DNA of 64,000 nt from Lewinella sp. IMCC34183 (GTDB lineage Bacteria; Bacteroidota; Bacteroidia; Chitinophagales; Saprospiraceae), in assembly GCF_003390915.1 (NCBI RefSeq), contig NZ_QMEM01000001.1:1178001-1242000 (forward strand), given 5' to 3'. The stretch's first letter is position 1; every line of letters starts with the position of its first letter. Below, piece after piece: positions 62,828-64,000 of this stretch. The translations under genes and the position numbers were made by a program. A model generated the notes under the pieces. The model was not told the origin of the DNA and searched no databases. It saw only the letters and a list, made by a program, of their open reading frames with translations.

Positions 62828-63412
62828 TTACCCAGCGGTAGAAAAAGGCGCATCCGGCGGGGCGGCGGTCTTCTTCACCTGGGGCGTACGGGGAATATCC
62901 TTCCACCGGCGACCCAGGGCGAGCTCCTCCTCCGGGATGCGGTGGGCGGCGAGGGAGGCCAGCAGGTTGCGCAAACGGAACACCGACACGATCGCGATGC
63001 CCAGTCCGAACAGGACGGCCGCCTTGACAAAGATGCCATTCAGGACGGTGGTAGGATCCTCCAGTGCCGCCAGCGTATGATCGAAGAGGTAAAGCGCGAG
63101 CCCCAGCCCCATGCCCACCGCGGGCCACCGGAATGTGAGGCCGGCAAAGCCCCCATATAGCACGGCCATAATAATGCCGCCCCAGAGGGCTTCATCGCTA
63201 CTATCGACGTCTCCCGAACCAAAATAGCCGAGGCCGAGCCCGTAGAGCAGACTCATTCCCATCAGAAAGTACAGTACGTAGCGTCCGTAGCGGACTTTCT
63301 TGCTCTGTTCGTTCGCCTCCAGTTTGAGGTCGTTGATGCGGACGATTTCCTTAGGATCGGTAATCTCCCGGGCGGGCCGAACGAAACCGCCATCCAGGGT
63401 ATGATTGGACAT
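62828..63412 (-). CDS. Hypothetical four-helix membrane protein
   Basis: 194 residues from ATG 63412 (MSNHTLDGGFVRPAREITDPKEIVRIND). A polar N-terminal ~45 residues precede four hydrophobic segments (YVLYFLMGMSLLYGLGLGYF, ALWGGIIMAVLYGGFAGLTF, VGMGLGLALYLFDHTLAAL, IFVKAAVLFGLGIAIVSVF) and a polar, proline-containing C-terminus. Family not recognised; the layout resembles inner-membrane DUF proteins of Bacteroidota. It separates the repeat block from the purF-like gene. Confidence 0.65.
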   Translation of the reverse strand: MSNHTLDGGFVRPAREITDPKEIVRINDLKLEANEQSKKVRYGRYVLYFLMGMSLLYGLGLGYFGSGDVDSSDEALWGGIIMAVLYGGFAGLTFRWPAVGMGLGLALYLFDHTLAALEDPTTVLNGIFVKAAVLFGLGIAIVSVFRLRNLLASLAAHRIPEEELALGRRWKDIPRTPQVKKTAAPPDAPFSTAG

Positions 63413-63530
63413 GCGTGGGGTGTATACGGGTGAGTGGCATCTCCCGCATAAGCGGGACACACGGATTGAACGTCACCTAATGTAACGTATTGCCGCGATA
63501 ACACGTCCGCTTATTGCCCACTGGGGCAGG

Positions 63531-64000
63531 TCAGTAGGCCCGGTCGAGGCTCCCTTCCATGTAATTGACGAAGGCCTTGTTCACCACCCGGAAACCGCCC
63601 GGTGTAGGGTAGTTGCCACTGAAGTACCAGTCGCCATTGTTGTTCGGGCAGGACTCGCGCAGGTCGGCGATCGTCTGGTAGATCACGTCGACGCGGGGCT
63701 TGGTACCTTTGGGGGTCATGATCTGGGCGATCTTGCGACTGACGTCTGCGTACTTAAACTGGTCGTAGAGTTCCTTGACGACGTTCTTCTGCTTGTTGTC
63801 CGGCTTCTTCAGCTCGGCGACGGCCTTTTTGTAGACCTGCTTCAGGAGCTTCTTCTTGCCCTTCTCCTCCAGCAGGGCCTCCATGGCTTTGAAGGCGACG
63901 AACTCGCCCATCTTCGACATGTCAATGCCGTAGCAGTCGGGGTAGCGGATCTGCGGCGCGCTGCTGACGATGATGATGCGCTTGGGCTTCAGGCGGCTCA
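63531..64000 (-). CDS. Amidophosphoribosyltransferase-like protein (PurF family), 5' partial
   Basis: The C-terminal ~155 residues; the frame is open to the right edge of the window. The visible start KRIIIVSSAPQIRYPDCYGIDMSKMGEFVAF is the PurF PRTase end region, and the tail ...RVDVIYQTIADLRESCPNNNGDWYFSGNYPTPGGFRVVNKAFVNYMEG...RAY is characteristic of the long Bacteroidota amidophosphoribosyltransferase paralogue. It should transfer ammonia from glutamine to PRPP in purine synthesis, but catalytic residues are outside the window. Confidence 0.85.
   Translation of the reverse strand, partial: SRLKPKRIIIVSSAPQIRYPDCYGIDMSKMGEFVAFKAMEALLEEKGKKKLLKQVYKKAVAELKKPDNKQKNVVKELYDQFKYADVSRKIAQIMTPKGTKPRVDVIYQTIADLRESCPNNNGDWYFSGNYPTPGGFRVVNKAFVNYMEGSLDRAY

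Noticed and set aside
1-64000. tRNA genes
   Set aside because: No intergenic segment shows a cloverleaf with the GTTCGANTC arm; matches such as GGTTCGAATGG near 34750 lie inside coding sequence.

Overview
The window is a gene-dense, GC-rich stretch of a Bacteroidota chromosome, most like the Saprospiria/Lewinella group. The lineage call rests on a PorV-type outer-membrane protein of the type IX secretion system (T9SS), three very large proteins with T9SS C-terminal sorting domains, a hybrid two-component sensor of the Bacteroidota type, LytTR regulators, LolCE-type and SurA/PpiD-type envelope proteins, and repeated TAnnTTTG (-7) promoter elements close upstream of genes. No rRNA, tRNA, phage, IS transposase or CRISPR array was seen. 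Codon choice is strongly GC-biased, so long antisense open frames are common and were ignored.

Layout. 1-1.25 kb: the end of a KduD-like uronate-pathway dehydrogenase and a Nudix-type transcription regulator. 1.4-8.3 kb: a secreted T9SS nuclease, an HtrA protease, and a TonB-dependent receptor preceded by a clear TPP riboswitch, which makes it a likely thiamine uptake receptor. 8.6-16.6 kb: GH20 hexosaminidase, an alpha/beta hydrolase, a Tat-exported Gfo/Idh oxidoreductase, a flippase-like membrane protein, a site-2 protease, Skp/OmpH and a glucosaminidase. 16.6-24.5 kb, mostly minus strand: a possible MazF-like pair, mnmE and a histidine kinase, rnc, fabF, acpP, then porV on the plus strand. 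24.7-28.8 kb: DUF1015 protein, LolC/E-like permease, tyrS. 29.1-35.3 kb: two paralogous giant T9SS cargo proteins that share a repeated Cys-bounded, CBM6/35-like 'LEAEC' module.

35.3-43.5 kb: gmhA-maf, a PpiD-like chaperone, a 58-residue membrane protein overlapping lptC, and then the most interesting locus: a LytTR response regulator, a 49-residue double-glycine-leader peptide and a cytoplasmic TPR histidine kinase. This recalls peptide-signalling cassettes such as ComCDE, but with a TPR sensor. A voltage-gated potassium channel follows. 43.4-60.9 kb: ExbD, SGNH lipoprotein, Wzx-like flippase, DUF3109, M1 and S8 peptidases, alpha/beta hydrolase, a CrtA-like monooxygenase whose conserved N-terminus lies upstream of its first ATG, a PQQ sugar dehydrogenase, an M16 peptidase and a 1433-residue hybrid two-component regulator.

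60.9-62.8 kb is a non-coding block holding about three tandem copies of a 505-bp unit with an internal perfect hairpin, plus degenerate partial copies. The window ends with a four-helix membrane protein and the C-terminal part of a PurF-like amidophosphoribosyltransferase.

Many genes serve the cell envelope: secretion (PorV and cargo), LPS export and core synthesis (LptC, GmhA), lipoprotein sorting (LolC/E), outer-membrane chaperones (OmpH, PpiD), wall hydrolysis, and exported peptidases and glycosidases. This fits a surface-active, polymer-degrading marine or soil bacterium.
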